Assembly: GCA_000310025.1 (NCBI GenBank)
Contig: FN649758.1
Span: 3,816,016-3,880,015, forward strand
Length of the DNA stretch: 64,000 nt
Direction of reading: 5' to 3'
From: Ectocarpus siliculosus
Taxonomy: Eukaryota > Sar > Phaeophyceae > Ectocarpales > Ectocarpaceae
The notes under the pieces are model-generated. The model was not told the DNA's origin, did no database searches, and saw only the letters and a program-made list of their open reading frames with translations. A program made the translations under genes and the position numbers. Below, piece after piece: positions 36,011-49,471 of this stretch. How positions within the stretch are numbered: the first letter of the stretch is position 1; each line of letters starts with the position of its first letter.

Positions 36011-39000
36011 TTATCCGACCATCTGGGCTACACCCTGCACGCACTCCCCGAGCTTCTTGGCGGGCATGATGCCCACAACGTATCGCTGCTGCTGTCCTCC
36101 ACCCCCCCCAGAAGCTGACCCGCCACCGCCGCCACCGGCCTGAGAGGCGCAACCCATCGGAAAGAAGAAATCCGCTTCCTGAGAGAACCACAAAAGAGTA
36201 TTGAGAACATCGCAGGGAAGATTAGTCCGCGAGATGTTGGCACACAAGGCAAGAGGTTTCACGACCCAAGTAGTTGGCAGTCAAATGTGCAAGGCGTGCC
36301 TCTGCAGGGGGGACAATTCCCTGATGCGTACATTGTACCAGAACTCGTTCACTGACAACGATAGGTACGAATTAATTCACCACCCGGCTACCAACTCCTA
36401 CGCAGGGTGTACCACAAAATCTGCCTTCGATCAACGTACAATTCCTTGTCCTGCGGCCGGATATCCACGTTACCCCCCACTCCTACGCCATATCTACCCT
36501 ATCCATCGCCCCTCTCGTCTTTCCTACAAGCGAATAAAGCAAGAGGTGAATTCCTCACCTTCAATGCCGCTGGCGGCACCGCTGTCAAGTACAATACCCT
36601 ATATCCGTTTGGTCACAGGCATTCACTTGGCACGCAGACCGGAAAAACACAAACTCGCGTAAAAACTGAAACCCACAAAACACACACACGTCGCCACGAA
36701 CCTGAAGCAACACCTCGTCGTCGAACCTCGAGAAGTAAAAGTCTGACAGCATCGCCAGCCCCGGGCCCGCCCCTCCCGCGTCGTCACAGGGCGCGACCAC
36801 GATGAACTTGTCGAACCGAAACTTTTCGCGGTGCTCCTCAGAAATCTTCGAGGCACAGCAAGGGCGAACAAAAAACAAAAAAAAAGAGGAAGGGCGCAGC
36901 AGGGATGACAAAAGAAAGAGCCAGGAGGTCGTTAGGCACGCGGTGTGTGTGCGAGGGAGCACATACCTGAAAAAAACAGTGCGAAATGCGCCAGTCTCAC
37001 CACACGATCCAAAACTGCAATGATCCCAGGTGGTTCGTGTACGACGCACAGTTATTTTCGAACAAGTTTCCGTTCAGCGCGGAGCAAAAACAACCAGCTC
37101 CTGGCCCCTGTTGTGAGGCACAAAAAATAAAAGTGTTTTTCAGAATACATGGGACGGAACATCGCGACTAGAGACAACTTCCCAACCTGTATGCATTCAT
37201 CCAAGATGGTGTAATCACGCGGACCGTAGATACTGGCGTCATTCGACCGGCAGAGAAAGGAAAAAAATTACCTCGTTTTCGATCGCCCAGGCGATATCCT
37301 CCACCAACGCCTCGTGCAGCTTCGGCACCGCCTGCATGGGGCAGTTGATCATGCGCTCGCTCACTAACAGGCCCACCTTTTCTTGGGTTCCCTAACGCCG
37401 TAAAAAAAAACGGGCGGGATGAAAGACGTTCGGGTAGGACGAGCAGACAAGGAAAAAAAAAAAAAGAGGGTGTGGTGGCGGGTCCTCGTCGCGAACCATG
37501 TTTGTCGAGGATGGGCAATAAACATAATTGCCCGTTGTAGACTCTGCCAAACTTCGAGCACCGAGAGCGCAAAACGAGAGCGCGCTGGAGCGCGCTGAGT
37601 TCAACCGTTGTTAGTAGATCGCCGCTTCGTACACCGACCGAGCACTTCAAAAACACGCCAATAGGTGGTTGAGGAACCACGAGCGGCTTCCTCGTCACGC
37701 GCTCTTTCAACCATAGGCAGGGGCTAGCAAAAATACGCTCAAGACAGCTCGAGAGAAAAAAACACGTGCGCGGTGCGGTTGCGGACAAAAAAAACAAAGC
37801 TTTGGGAGTGCGGCGATAGAAACTGGGTCGGGAGAACAAGGCGATCACGTGGAAATGACTACTGGGACTTTTTTTCTCTCGCACGGATGCGGTAGGTGCC
37901 AGCAGTGCGCACTAGACCTGCCAGGAATGAGTTTCCCTCTCCATGCTATCGTCAAATGAGAGGGCACGCACATCTCCGGCAACACATGTCTGTGAAGTTG
38001 CATTGAGAACATCGAACGACATCGGTCCGGTGTTCCCTTCTACAAAAGTTCTGAGTACATAAAAAAGAACAGCTTCATGCAGTCGGCCGCACCCACCTCT
38101 CCGAGAACCTCCTCCATCTCTGAGCCCCGGCCCGCCTTCGACGCCTTTTCCAACAAGAATTTCGTCACTGCCTGAGACAGCGTGGGCGGGACCGCAGGGG
38201 CAGGACACGAAAACAGACAACCCAAATGCGCATGTTACGGTGCAGCCAGCACCAAAGCGATAATGACGGCAATATTCTGCGCGGAGAAAGGTCCGTAGGA
38301 CGTGTATTACGTAGCAAGAGACGAGCAAATATCGTCTTTCCACAGCTTCACAGCACCTATCTCGGGGCCCATGCCAACACCCCCACAACAGGAACACAAT
38401 ACTGATGGTAACCTTTTAGGGCAAATACTACAATGTCACCTGCACGCATTCATGTTCTTTCGCGAGGTACTTGAGGGGGAGGGCCGTGACGAAGCCAAAC
38501 ACCGCGTCGTCGTCCGCATCGGTCGACAGCACCGTGCCGACCGCGCCCTGAGCGACGGCGAGATCGACCAAAGGCGACAGTCCCGCGCCCGCTGCCTCCT
38601 GGAGGTAGGAATGCGCAAGTAAAGCTCTACGAAAGGGCGACACGCATGCAGTAGACAGAAAGGGCGAAATACAGATCACCAAACGCGACAAGGAAAAATC
38701 ACGGTATGGTGCAACGAAGGGGGGGGGGGGGGGGGTTCCTGAAGCAAGAACGTGCTATGAAGCCTTCTCATTTCTGGATCGCGGCGGCAAGCTAAGATTC
38801 AAACGCCGGCGGCCAAATTCCGTCGACGCGACTACAATCCATGCTACAGCATCAGCCGTGTGTGTGAACACAAACAACCTCAAGACGCAGTGGAGACAAC
38901 AGGATGAGCTTCCGAACCGTACCTAATGCCGTGAAAAAAACGCTCGTGAGGGTCGCAGAAGTCCAGACAGACGTCAACGACGGTCTGCTGGTCACCCGCT

Positions 39001-39984
39001 GCCGTCGCTCCTGATCCGGCGGCCTCTTCCTCTTCCTCTTCCTCCTCTTCCTCATCGTCCTCCTCAGCATCCGACCGGCGCGTCAGAGCCCCATCGAGCT
39101 TGATGTCATCATCGCTGTCATCGCTCTCTTCAGCGCTGTCATCATCCCCGCCTTTCAGAGCAGTCGTGGAGTGAGGACATCGAGGCGGGGGGATAGGAGA
39201 GCTTGTTTTTCATGTGCCTTCGAAGGCTTTCGGCCCACCTGGTGAGACATTGTGTCGTGCGCCCGACCGGCCCTGTCACGTGCGCGTAGTCTATGCCCAT
39301 TACGTCCAGACATCAATCGCACAGCATGCGCGTGCAAGCCAGCACATGCAGCGTTGGTTGGACTGAGCCGTACCCATGCTGCCAACGTCTATGATGGCCA
39401 AGGCGTGGTGATGGTGTCGTTAGCGTGCAGCACGCATACATACGGAAGTACGTACAACAAGCACCCCAGCAGAAGAGCACGTCTCGGAACTCTCTCTGCT
39501 CTCTATATTTATTACAGGAAGCATGACCGCAAATACCCTGGCGAGGCATGCACAGACATGCTTGAACAGACATACCTTTAGAAGAAGCATCGCTACCATC
39601 GCTATCCTCCTCCTCTACTGGTCCCTCGTATCCTTCCTCCTCATGAGCCTTCTTCTTCCTCTTCCTGCCGCTGTTGCAGCTCGCACCGCCGCCACCCCAG
39701 CTGTCCTCCTTTTCGCTTTTTTTGCGCCCAGCGGCTCCCTTTTCTCCGTTCCCCTTTGCCTGCCGTGCTTCCCCCTTCTCTGCCCCAGCGACCTTGTCTG
39801 TTCGTCTAGGCAGCTTCTTACAAGCGACTCCCTCGGCTCCTGTTTGCGCGTCGGCAGGACTCAAGCTCGCATCTCCCAATCGCTGCTGCTGGCTCTCCGA
39901 TCCATTCTGCTGCGTTTGTCCCTTCTTCTTTTTCTTATCACCTGCTTCCGAGCCTCCTTCCCCACCACGTCCACGTTTAGCCAT
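36011..39984 (-). CDS. BCP1/BCCIP family protein, 7 exons
   Basis: Exons 39984-39576, 39151-38923, 38626-38440, 38171-38097, 37391-37272, 36845-36702 and 36178-36011 join in phase for about 447 residues. In yeast Bcp1 chaperones ribosomal protein Rpl23 and helps nuclear export; human BCCIP binds BRCA2 and p21 and also acts in ribosome assembly. The first ~150 residues are Lys-rich then acidic, with a likely nuclear localisation signal (DKKKKKG, GRKRKKK). The family core is clear: VDVCLDFCDPHERFFHGIRA, then GLSPLVDLAVAQGAVGTVLS, KVGLLVSERMINCPMQAVPK, FRFDKFIVVAPC, DFYFSRFDDEVLLQEADFFF and the end YVVGIMPAKKLGECVQGV. A Gly-rich insert separates the last strand pair. The start was chosen as the ATG opening the basic leader (MAKRGRGGEGG); an upstream in-frame ATG exists at 40065 region. 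The divergent HHL1-like gene begins 276 bp away. Confidence 0.88.
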
Positions 39985-40260
39985 GACCAGAGAATCAACA
40001 CAGCCCACGTCCTTTGTGTCCGACGCAGAGGAGGCGAGGAGGCGATGGTGTTCGGTGTTCGGCACCATCGACCATGCGGCGCAATTCCACACGGTCACAC
40101 GAGGAGGCTACGCGACTAAGAGTATGAAGTGAGTAGGGGAGCGCTGCATGCGTACCCCCCTCGGTTGCCTCGCTGCCGCTGCAGCTGCTGCAAAGCCTGC
40201 TCTATTTCCTCTCTCCTCTCTCGACCCCCTGCCAGACCAATCGAACCACCCCCATCAACC
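39985..40260. promoter_or_regulatory. 276-bp divergent promoter region (BCP1 / HHL1-like)
   Basis: Both start codons face away from this short stretch, so it should carry both promoters. It contains pyrimidine-rich sequence just upstream of the plus-strand ATG (tctctcctctctcgaccccc). Co-regulation is possible but only inferred. Confidence 0.5.
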
Positions 40261-43200
40261 ATGAAGGCGTGCGCTTTCATAGCTGCCCTGGTAGCTTGCG
40301 CGACCAAGTCGCTGGCTTTCGTGGCCCCGCTTCAATCATCCACCCTGACCTTCTCCAGCCCCCGCTCAAGCCTCGCGGCAGCAGCAACAGCAACATCACC
40401 AGCGGTGAGTCACGACCATGCACGCAGAGAGGCACACAACGGGAACCGCTTTGGGCGGATTGAAGGGTGGTGCGATCATCGAGAGTTGGCGGCAGCTGTG
40501 TTACCGCTGAAGCCTGTGCGGGGCTCTGGTGGATGTCGGTGTGTGTGTCAGAAAAAACATGAGCGGCGGCCCTGACGGATGACACCACGCAGCATGTCGG
40601 GGAGGGGGGGGTGGTGGCAACGAGCTCATGGTCATGGCTTCGGATACTAACACGTGTAGGGTGGGCGGCGGGAAGTGAAAGGCCAAGCGTTGCTTGTAGT
40701 CCTGCCCTTTTTGGTTTAAAGTGGTGGTATTGATGTCGTCATCAAACCAAGCTTTTTCTTCGCGCTGCATCTGCTGTGTATTCTGTAACAGCAGCACAAT
40801 GTTGCATACAGCAGCATTTACATGTACTTGCTGTTCTACGGGTACAGCTACACTACCCTGGTACGTTGCATACCTTGGGAGGCAAAGGCGTTGATCTGAC
40901 TCCTTATTGTCGATTACCGCAGCCGGCGTACAGAGGGGGGGCTGTGTGGGGTGTTGACGTGCCAATTACCACACAGAGCTGCTAATGCTACGGGGTGACA
41001 ATACATCCAATTTTGGCTGTATTTTTACCCCAAGAAAACTACAACAATGGTATGCTACAACCAGACGAATTCCGAGGCCAGCGTGTTAACTCATTGTTAG
41101 CCAATAGGCCCACAGGCAGTTCATCACTCATGCCTCATGAGCGTATTTTACAGGCGCACTTGAGTCGAAGGAGGTACGCTGTTGGATGGCACGACCATAA
41201 CTGGGCGTTCATGAGTAATGTCCTTTTTGTCGATCCATAACAAGCACGAACGAGAGCGCTACATTCGGCCGCAGCGTTGGTCACCACACCGCCCGAAGTG
41301 TCCCCGATTGAAGACCCCTCGGCTGGTGTCGATTGATGGCACATAGGCAGGATAACGATAGCAAGGACCAACAAGAAGGAAATTCGAAAACTCAAGGGTA
41401 CAAATAGCTGATCGTGAAGACAAGCCCTCTTTGCTTGGTTGTGTCCGAGGCCACCCAGGGTACTCGTACGCCTCAGTCGTCTCTTGATGCATGTATCTTC
41501 GGGGAAAACCTGTGAAATTCGAAGCGCGTGGGTGTTACGTAGCTTCGAAATATACCTGATTCTTCTCTCCCGACCGAGCGCGGGAGAAATTTTGAGGAGA
41601 CAAGCGTCGAAGAACGCCCACTCTCTTCCTTGCTCGAGAATTGTTCCTTCTCTCGGTACCTGCATTTGGCCGCCAGTCCCATCCCGTTTTTGAGGTCGGG
41701 TCCGAACGTCGGAACCGAAACGCGTCATTGTCGTAGTATGGTGTCGACACGTCAACGTCGACTCTCGTATTCTCTCGCCCCTCATTCTGTGGTCGACCTA
41801 TTGCCCCCTCGCGCCGACGTCGTCGTTGTTGTCAACGAAAAGCCGGCGGCACGGCAAGGCGTGTCGGGCATCTCGATGAAGCGCAAGGGCAAGCCGAACA
41901 CGAACATCGCGCAACGAGGGAGCTTCAACCAGATGCAGCAACAGGTGGCCCCCCCGCGATAAGTGTCTCTCAGTCATCACACGAGCGAGAGAGTTACCAA
42001 GAGTGCCTGGCGTTCATGACGTGACGCGTTTCTTTTTTTGGCACCGGATTATCTTCGCGTCCGAACGTGAATAATATGCGAGCGATTTGAGCTTAATATG
42101 TGGGATAGATGAGCTCACTTTTCAGTTTTTGGCGGTAGATGACTCGTTGCAGTCGACACAACGAGCTCAGCCTCGTCAAACACAACCCCGTCTTGAATGA
42201 ATTTGATGCCTCGGTGCGTTCACGTTTTGAACAGGACATGCAATATCAGGAGCAGCGAAAGGCGATGCAATCGGGGATGCCATCTTTCCAGATCTATGTG
42301 CGAACGAAGGTCAACAACATGTGGTGAGCACCCGGAGCAGGGCTGACATATCGCTGTGTATACGGTGTGGTGCTCGAGACTTTTGTCCCCGTCACGAAGC
42401 CCTCTTCGAGCGAGTACTGAGGACGGAAAGGTCTACGGGAGGGCCGGTAGAGCCATGTGTAGGGGTGTGACTGGGCCGGGGGGGATGCTCCAGTGGGCAG
42501 GGGTGATGCCTTTTTCTGTATGTCCTCCGGTTGGGATTCATTGCATTGATGCTGCGGCGGGGCAAGGCCTATCTCCTGGACTTGACAATGCATGCGTCCG
42601 CGTTTGTATTGAGCCTGGTACGCTCCGTTTGTGCCGTACATCTGCTTCAGCTTTTTTCGCCCAACCCCTAGGCCGGTGTGGCACCCTCAGGCACGAAGAT
42701 GAGACTCCCCCACGGGGATCGCACAAGCTAGGTAGGGGCGCGGGGAGCAACCTTACAAGCACGTACCGTGTTCAGGAGGGTTGGCAAGCCGATGCGAACG
42801 CTCTCTTTTGTCTGATCACTTTTGTTGGTGCTATGACACCACAATCAGTGGCAGCTGTGCGCACGCCAACGCTGTTCCATCCGCACCAACGCCTCCCCTC
42901 GCCGGCCAGGTACCCGTGCGGGCTGATGCAGGGAGACGACAAGGCAAAGGCAACGGTTGACGCGATGATATCGGGGCTGCTGAAGGACGTCTCCAAGTAC
43001 TCGCTGGAGAAGGGGGTCGCCTCGAGCGTGCTGGCGAACCGGAAGGACCTCGTTCGACAGGTGTGTGGTGTGTGTGTGCGTGCGGCAGGGCGGGACGGTG
43101 TCGTGTAGCACGCCGGCATCCGAGTTTGGCCCCTGGGGGTGCTGTCGTGTTGCCCTTGGCGTCTCCGCCCTTTGCGACAAGAATGGAAGAAAGTTCCCTT

Positions 43201-44552
43201 CAAGAACGAGGTGCACCTTTTCTTTATGGAGGCCTTGACGTTTGCGAAGGACCAGACATCGACCAGCGAGCTATCCCTCGGTACTCGATCCAGGAACAGA
43301 AATCATGGAAAGAGCGGAACCACCCGCATATCCGACCGCGCTGCCACGCCGTACACACGGGGTGAATTTTCAAAGCTCTATTGCTCCATGGGTGCCAACT
43401 CTGAAGGATAGGTAGCAATTCGGGAAGGCTTCGATGAGACCTTTTCAACCACCCTGCACCGGCATTATTGTTCTCCTGTGGAGCAGTCGAGCTTTGAATA
43501 TCAGGTCAAGGGGGGTCTGGTATACACAACCGTAGGAAGCCTGTTGAGGCCGCATGATTTTTGATCGCGATCACGAAGATGCCGAGGGCATGAAACGACA
43601 AAAAGCCGTTTTGAGAAAGTGGACAGCGGGGGAATTCAGCTTCCTCGCCAATGTTTCACGTCGATAATTCGCCCCATGCAGGTATCAGAGGAGGCACGCC
43701 GTGCAAGGCAATGATTCCAGACCCACAACGGAAAGAAAATTGTGTTGTGCATGGTCTGTAGCAGTTCAGGGTTGCGGTGGCGACAGTTCTTGTTGTTGTA
43801 TTCAAGTTTAATGATGCTCGCTTTTTTCACGGTGTCTCCCCGCCCCACCCTGCTGCAGGTCAGCTCGGCGTATCCTCAGATCGCTGGAAAGGAGCTGACC
43901 TTTGGGTTCAAGGTCATCTACGCGGATCTGGTGAGCACGCGGCTTTCTGTCACCATTTTTTCGCTCCAGGTCTTGGATGATGCTGCGATGCTCGTGATGA
44001 TGTCCGAATTGCGCTTACACCCCAGATTGCTGTCTACACGTGCATAGGAATCACATACAGCTGTTGGCCAAAGGGGATGTGTTTGCTACTCTTTCTTGTA
44101 CGTTTATCGCATCTGTGGGGTTATTTTTTTTGCCCGTCCTAAAAATCTTTCGCGTTGCGTCGTTTGAAGGCGTAACAAGTTTCCGGACTATCTTGGCCGA
44201 GTCTCGTGGCATTGCGCGATGCGATGGGTTGTTAAACGATTGGTCGTGAAAAAGGCGAGGAGATAATTTTGTTGGAGGAGACTGGCCTCGCGCGATTACA
44301 CGTTTCTACATATAGCTTGCGAAGCTTGCCTACGCAGGTAGAAAGTAGATGTTGAGGTAATCCAAGACGCCCTTCCACTCTGTGCGCGTCACCCACTGTC
44401 GTCCGCTGTGCGCACACCCCACGTTACTTGCCCATACACGTGTTTTTTTTTCGCTGTAGGAGGCGAAAATGGGCAAGCAGGAGGTGACGGAGATCACTAA
44501 GGACATGACCTTGGGCCCCCTGGATGCCTTCAAGAAGAAAATGGGGTTCTAA
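40261..44552 (+). CDS. HHL1-like plastid photosystem II-associated protein, 6 exons
   Basis: Exons 40261-40404, ~41843-41944, 42139-42323, 42910-43060, 43859-43930 and 44460-44552 join in phase for about 248 residues. The N-terminus MKACAFIAALVACATKSLAF followed by VAP is a signal peptide ending at an AF/VAP-type junction, the usual bipartite targeting signal for plastids of secondary red origin, and a Ser/Ala transit stretch follows. The mature part has MKRKGKPNTNIAQRGSF, then MPSFQIYVRTKVNNMWYPCG, where the Trp codon is split across an intron, then MISGLLKDVSKYSLEKGVAS, KELTFGFKVIYADL and the end LDAFKKKMGF. This series (charged leader, PxFxIxxR...WYP, helix, LxFGYK-like strand) matches plant HHL1, a thylakoid protein that protects and repairs photosystem II in high light. 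The plant protein's membrane segment is less evident here. The start of exon 2 is the least certain edge. Confidence 0.75.
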
Positions 44553-47500
44553 GAGGGAGAGTGGGTTCTGGTCACCTTTTTTTGGGGGGGGCTTGCCCTC
44601 TGGACCGGTGACGGGATAGGAGCACGTCGCCTTACCACAGCGCGGATCGGATCGAAGACAGAGGTTTTACTGCACGCCGCATGGATCCACCATTTTGCGG
44701 TATAGAAAGAGCTCGGCGAGTGGTAGGGACGGGTGCATGTGCTGCGATGGGCCATCCCTCGCGTCTCCCGTTGTTCCATCGCTCGCTAGATGTCAGCCAG
44801 CGTTAGAGAGCTCCTTTCACCGGCCTGAGAGTGATTTGAAGTTTGACTGTGTGGACAAACACGTGGTCGCATGGCGCCTCCGTCTATATAGGAGTAGCGA
44901 TGGATTTCGCTGAGGGCGGTGGAGCGGAATGTCGGCCCCGTCGAGCGTGCGTGCGCAGCATTTTCTTCATTCACGATGCCGTTTATAATGGAACGGCAAG
45001 AAAACATATTTTTGTGACACGTGCCCCGAAGGCGCCAGCCGTGGGATCAACAGGCACAGATCGATTTCGTCTGCTCGGGGTACCGCAAGCATAGGAGTAC
45101 CAGGCATGTAGTCGCGTGGCCCTTGTACCAGCACGGGCACAGCGCGGGACGCCAAACTCCGGGCTTTTGAAGCTTGCTCGGACAACATGGATGGTGACGA
45201 GGGTGTCTCCGCAGACTACTTGCTGCCCGTAAATGTGATGAGTAGGTGTCGTCGCGGAAGCGCACTACTGCTGTTGTGGGCTAATGTTTCCGGTCTCTTT
45301 TTTGTTGCCCTCGTGTGTGAGATGATGTCGCCGGTTTTCTGTGGGGGCCCCATGCCCGAAGCGCTTTGCTAGGCTCTTGGCTGATGTTTGTAATTGCGTG
45401 CTTGCCCTTTGATATCGTGCCGAGCACAGACTAAAGATGAATTCGTGCCGCAAGTATTTGTGTTTGTGAGACTTGTCACCAACAGAGTCTGGCTCAAGAT
45501 GGCGGAGTAGAAAACAAAGCGCTTTGTGCCTGATTGACCCAGTCGCATCTCAGGAAGAACAAGAAGCCTGCTGAAACCCTTACCGTTGCAAACAAATTGG
45601 AGGTACCGACCTGACACAAGATACCCCCCGGACCGGTCTTTCAGAGCTCGACTTGTACTGGTACTACACTGCTGTACTTACTGCGCGACGAAGCGAATGA
45701 TGCGAACATGAGGTTGCGTTTTCGGAAGCTCCTCTCGACAAGACGATTTCAACGCCGCCGTGTTCGGTTTCGGGTGCTGCCACTCTTTCCGCTCTAGAAT
45801 CAAGCTTTTGAAAAAATCGGCCCAGGGGGTTGTGGTATGCAGTTCTCAGGGTCACCTGGCAGTGTGTCGTGTCAAAGCGAGGCTAAAGTTGACTACTGAC
45901 GAGACTGACATCGCCTCCGTCACGGCATTGTTTGTGTGGGCTCGAGGATAAAATTCCTCAACATTGTCCTCTCACCCCCTCGCTCTCGTCAAGTGCAGCA
46001 GCAGTCTACAATAAATAGTTGTATAACCTCTGTTGATGCTGTTCGTGCGCGACGTATGCTATTTTACAGCACTATATGCCTATGCTGCAGCTGCATATAT
46101 ATGCATTGAAACGATCTACAGCCAGCCGAACTGCTGTAGTTTGCTGTACATTCAACTTTCCGATCAGTACCCTCTTTGTTGTTGCCACTCCGTCTAACCC
46201 ACCCCCTCGTTGTTGTGTAGGTACACTGGAATTGGCTGAGGTTTTCTCTTTGGCATTCGGATTTGGGGCCTTGCCGTAGGACAGCGACACACACAGAGAT
46301 AAGATGGGTGCGTATATACTACATGTAGTCTTTCTGTTGAGATTATGATAGGTGTTGAACAACCAACCAACAACCAGCAGACCAGCAGACGATTACTTCA
46401 ACAACGTACCACAAACGGACGCCCCTGTATCCCGGGCAACCATTATTGCTTCGGGTCCTTGCCGCAAGACATCAGAACAGTTTTTGTTCCGTTCTACCCA
46501 CGTTCGGGCGCGAGAGTGTGAGAGTACGAGCAGAGTTTCCCCGCACTCCTGCTGGTTGGTGAAATTCTCTCCCGGTGCATCATGTATAGACGGAACATTG
46601 CCATGGCTCGCGTGCACGTTCTGCCGGAGTCTCCACACCTGTGCCCTCTCGTGCAGGTCGTGCGTGCGGGGCAAAGAACCACAGTTTGAAAAGTTCCGAA
46701 TTTCAAACATATAGGAAGAGCTGTTGAATATTTTTCAATAAGTGTACGGTAGATCCGGCCCGAACCCGGAACCCATGAGATATTGGATCTTAGACGGAAC
46801 GGTCATATGATATGGCGCCGCTTTCTCCTTCACGCTGCCCTCACCCGCCCCAGCCTCTCACTTTTGCAACTTCTTCCTCACCTCGCCTCCACCACACGCG
46901 CCCCTCCCTCTCGCATCACATCCTGCCCCACGTCCTCACAACCTTCAAAACCAGGAACTTTTGGTGAGTACCCGTGCACCCCATGGGCCATTGCCGATCC
47001 CGGCTCGCGGGCTGACACGGGCTAGACCCGTGCGATGCTTGCTTGCGTAGATGCTGGCGCACAAGTGCGTGGAAGAATAGTGGTTGTAGTGTGATGTTCC
47101 AGCTGTGTTTCCAGCTGTGTTTCACCGGTTCTCGATTACATCACAAGGCCACGAGGATATGTGTTGCCCACGCGTCGAGGGCTCGTAGGACAAGGGTGGG
47201 TCGCATTCCACGTTTTTTCTGCAGCGAGCGGTGTCGTGCGACTTTTGTGACTACTGAAAGCTCAACAGACAAGTGATGCCCATGTAGGCTGCCGTGCAAC
47301 TCGGTGGTGTTGAGTATCGATTGCCTCTCTGGAGGGTTCTGGTTTGGATGCTTTCGCCGATGCACCAATAGCATTTGCATTCGTATAGTCGTCGCAGCGC
47401 TAACCGTGTAGTGAAATGAACGAGATGCCGTCAAGGCGCTTGGCGCTCAATTGTTGCCGAACACAATTCCGCGTTTGAGAATCCAACGTTTGTTCCAACA

Positions 47501-47862
47501 GCTTCCAACGATGTCGGATTCGGATAGTTGAAACGTGGAGACCAAAAACAAAATCTGGCTCAACGGATACTCGCATTGATGACATCCTGTTGCTCGATTA
47601 CTAATTTTCGAGACGTGTGCAGTCCGCTGCGCGGGGGTAACACAACAAGCTTGCCCTAATTATTTCATGTACGATAGCGAGATGTCGGTTTGCAATGCGA
47701 TGTGTGTATCACCAGTCGAAGCTGTGAGCGTGTACGTCGATGTTTTCGGAAGCAAAAAACACCGGTCGATCCATAGCGCTTGCGCCGTGACATGAAGAGG
47801 CTTACTTACTTTTAACACACCTCGCCTGCCTCTGCCGAACCTCGACAGGACCAAGCTGCAAG
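44553..47862. other. Long intergenic stretch, no supported gene
   Basis: Opposed frames at 46352-46714 and 46393-46710 are both open for over 100 codons but neither shows a domain. Words ACTGCTGT occur at 45668 and 46130. No RNA gene is recognised. Some of this must hold the HHL1-like 3' UTR and the promoter of the next gene. Confidence 0.45.
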
Positions 47863-49471
47863 ATGAACAAGACACTCCTCACGATGTTCGCTGGGCCGTT
47901 GCTGCTCGCCCTAGCCGTCTCCTCTGCCTCGGACGGAGGATCCTGCTCCACATACGATGAGGATGTGAGAACGCAAACAATGAAACGCGTAACAAGAATA
48001 GACAACCGTGAAGACTGCCGTCTGTGCCCGTTGCGATACGAGTACGTGTACCACTCGACTTTGTAACATGATCTAAGACGTCCTCGTTTGTGTGTTCGGG
48101 TCCCATCATTTTGTTCTCAACCGTTTTCAGCTAGAAGTCGCGAAACTCCTCGACGGCACGTGCGAATGGGACACCTACATGTGCTGCTATACCAACCACG
48201 ACTCAGGAGAGGGGGTGACCGCGAACACCGATGTTTGCAGCGTACCGAGCGAGGGCCTCGAAATGCCCGGCGACTCGGAGGGTCCCGTGTACTGGTGAGT
48301 CCGTGTATGTATGTCGTGCGTATAAAAACGCCTCATTTAATCTCGACTGGTGCAGTACAGAAGCAACACGGACGCCTTACTTTGCTCTCTTCCTGCTGTA
48401 TACGTCGATATACTGGAACAGGGCTGCAGCCGTAGCATTCAACAAAACTTACCCCCCCCCCCCCGCCTTCCCTCCATGTTGATGCAATTAATGACAGCCA
48501 CGGCTTCGCCTGGCCGGAAGGCGCAGACGTCAACAACCACATCCTTCCCCTGTACCATTATGTGAAGAACATTGGCCGCACCGAAGAAGAAGGGGGTTAC
48601 TACGGAAAGTGAGTCTAGATTTCTTTGGGACACAGCTACACGGCTTTAGCTTTATTATACTGTAAGGTTGCAATGCATGGTCGACACCGTAAGCGTTTCT
48701 GGTAAGAGGTTCCTAAAACGTTGATCACCCCTTTAAATGGTCTAGCGGTGACCACGTTGCCGCGGCAACGTTCGGCGACGGTCGATCGTTCCTCGTCACA
48801 CCGGTCGTGTTGGTAGATTTTGAGTCTGCCTGCTTGATGTATCCACGGTAGACGTGCATAGCTCCTGTTCCGTCTTTCAATCCTGACCGTTCACGATATA
48901 TGTCTACATTCGCCTGACGCCCGATCCATTTCGCCCAACGTGTGTCGTTTCGCTTTGGTCGTCCGTCGTGGCATCACAGCGTGGAAGGAGCGCCGGAATG
49001 CGGGTGCATCGAAGAAATGCCACAAGTGTCTTTCGCAGAGTGCTCCAGGTACGTGGTGGAATTTCGACATTTAGGATTGTTTGTAGCGGCAGTCAACGCA
49101 AATCCTGCAGGGTAGTTTCACAATTTGGCTAGTCCAATATTTGTAGCCAGGTCGATTTTCATTTGACTAGCTGTGATGTCGTTGTGAAAAGGTGAGACCG
49201 CACCGTCGTTGTGGAGTTGAATTGAAATCCTTACAAGTAGGTTCATGTAAGAACTATTGTGGCAGTTGAAGGCAAACGCATCCGTTTGCTAGCGGAGTAT
49301 ATTGTGTGACCCTTGACGGACCCTTTCCCTTCCCTTCATGTTGCCAGGTTCTCTATCGACGGGATCGGTGAGTGCGGAGAAGGCGGGCTGTACAGCCAAT
49401 ACAACGGCCGCCTGGACGCGCCCTACGGTGAGATGGAACACAACCTGGTGAGGTCTTGCGACAACGCCTAA
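47863..49471 (+). CDS. Secreted cysteine-rich protein, single module (gene A)
   Basis: Exons 47863-47964, 48131-48294, 48498-48608, 48980-49048 and 49348-49471 join in phase for about 189 residues. A signal peptide (MNKTLLTMFAGPLLLALAVS) leads to CSTYDED, then the module: CEWDTYMCCYTNHD, NTDVCSVP, PGDSEGPVYCHGFAWPEGAD, GGYYGNVEGAPECGCIEEMP, SFAECSRF, ECGEGGLYSQYNGRLD and VRSCDNA before TAA. The Cys of CHG and the Asn of YYGN are both split by phase-2 introns. The many cysteines and signal peptide point to a disulfide-rich protein of the cell wall or extracellular space. I know similar motif series from stramenopile hypothetical proteins but no function. The frame stays open past the TAA with family-like sequence, so the present stop looks like a later truncation. 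Confidence 0.75.

Noticed and set aside
37168-37260. Possible extra BCP1 exon (YGPRDYTILDECIQ)
   Set aside because: The flanking exons already join in phase and align continuously with the BCCIP core, so this stretch is more likely intronic.
43139-43411. Possible extra HHL1-like exon (FKNEVHLFFMEALTFAKDQ)
   Set aside because: Exons at 42910-43060 and 43859-43930 join in phase and match the HHL1 order without it.
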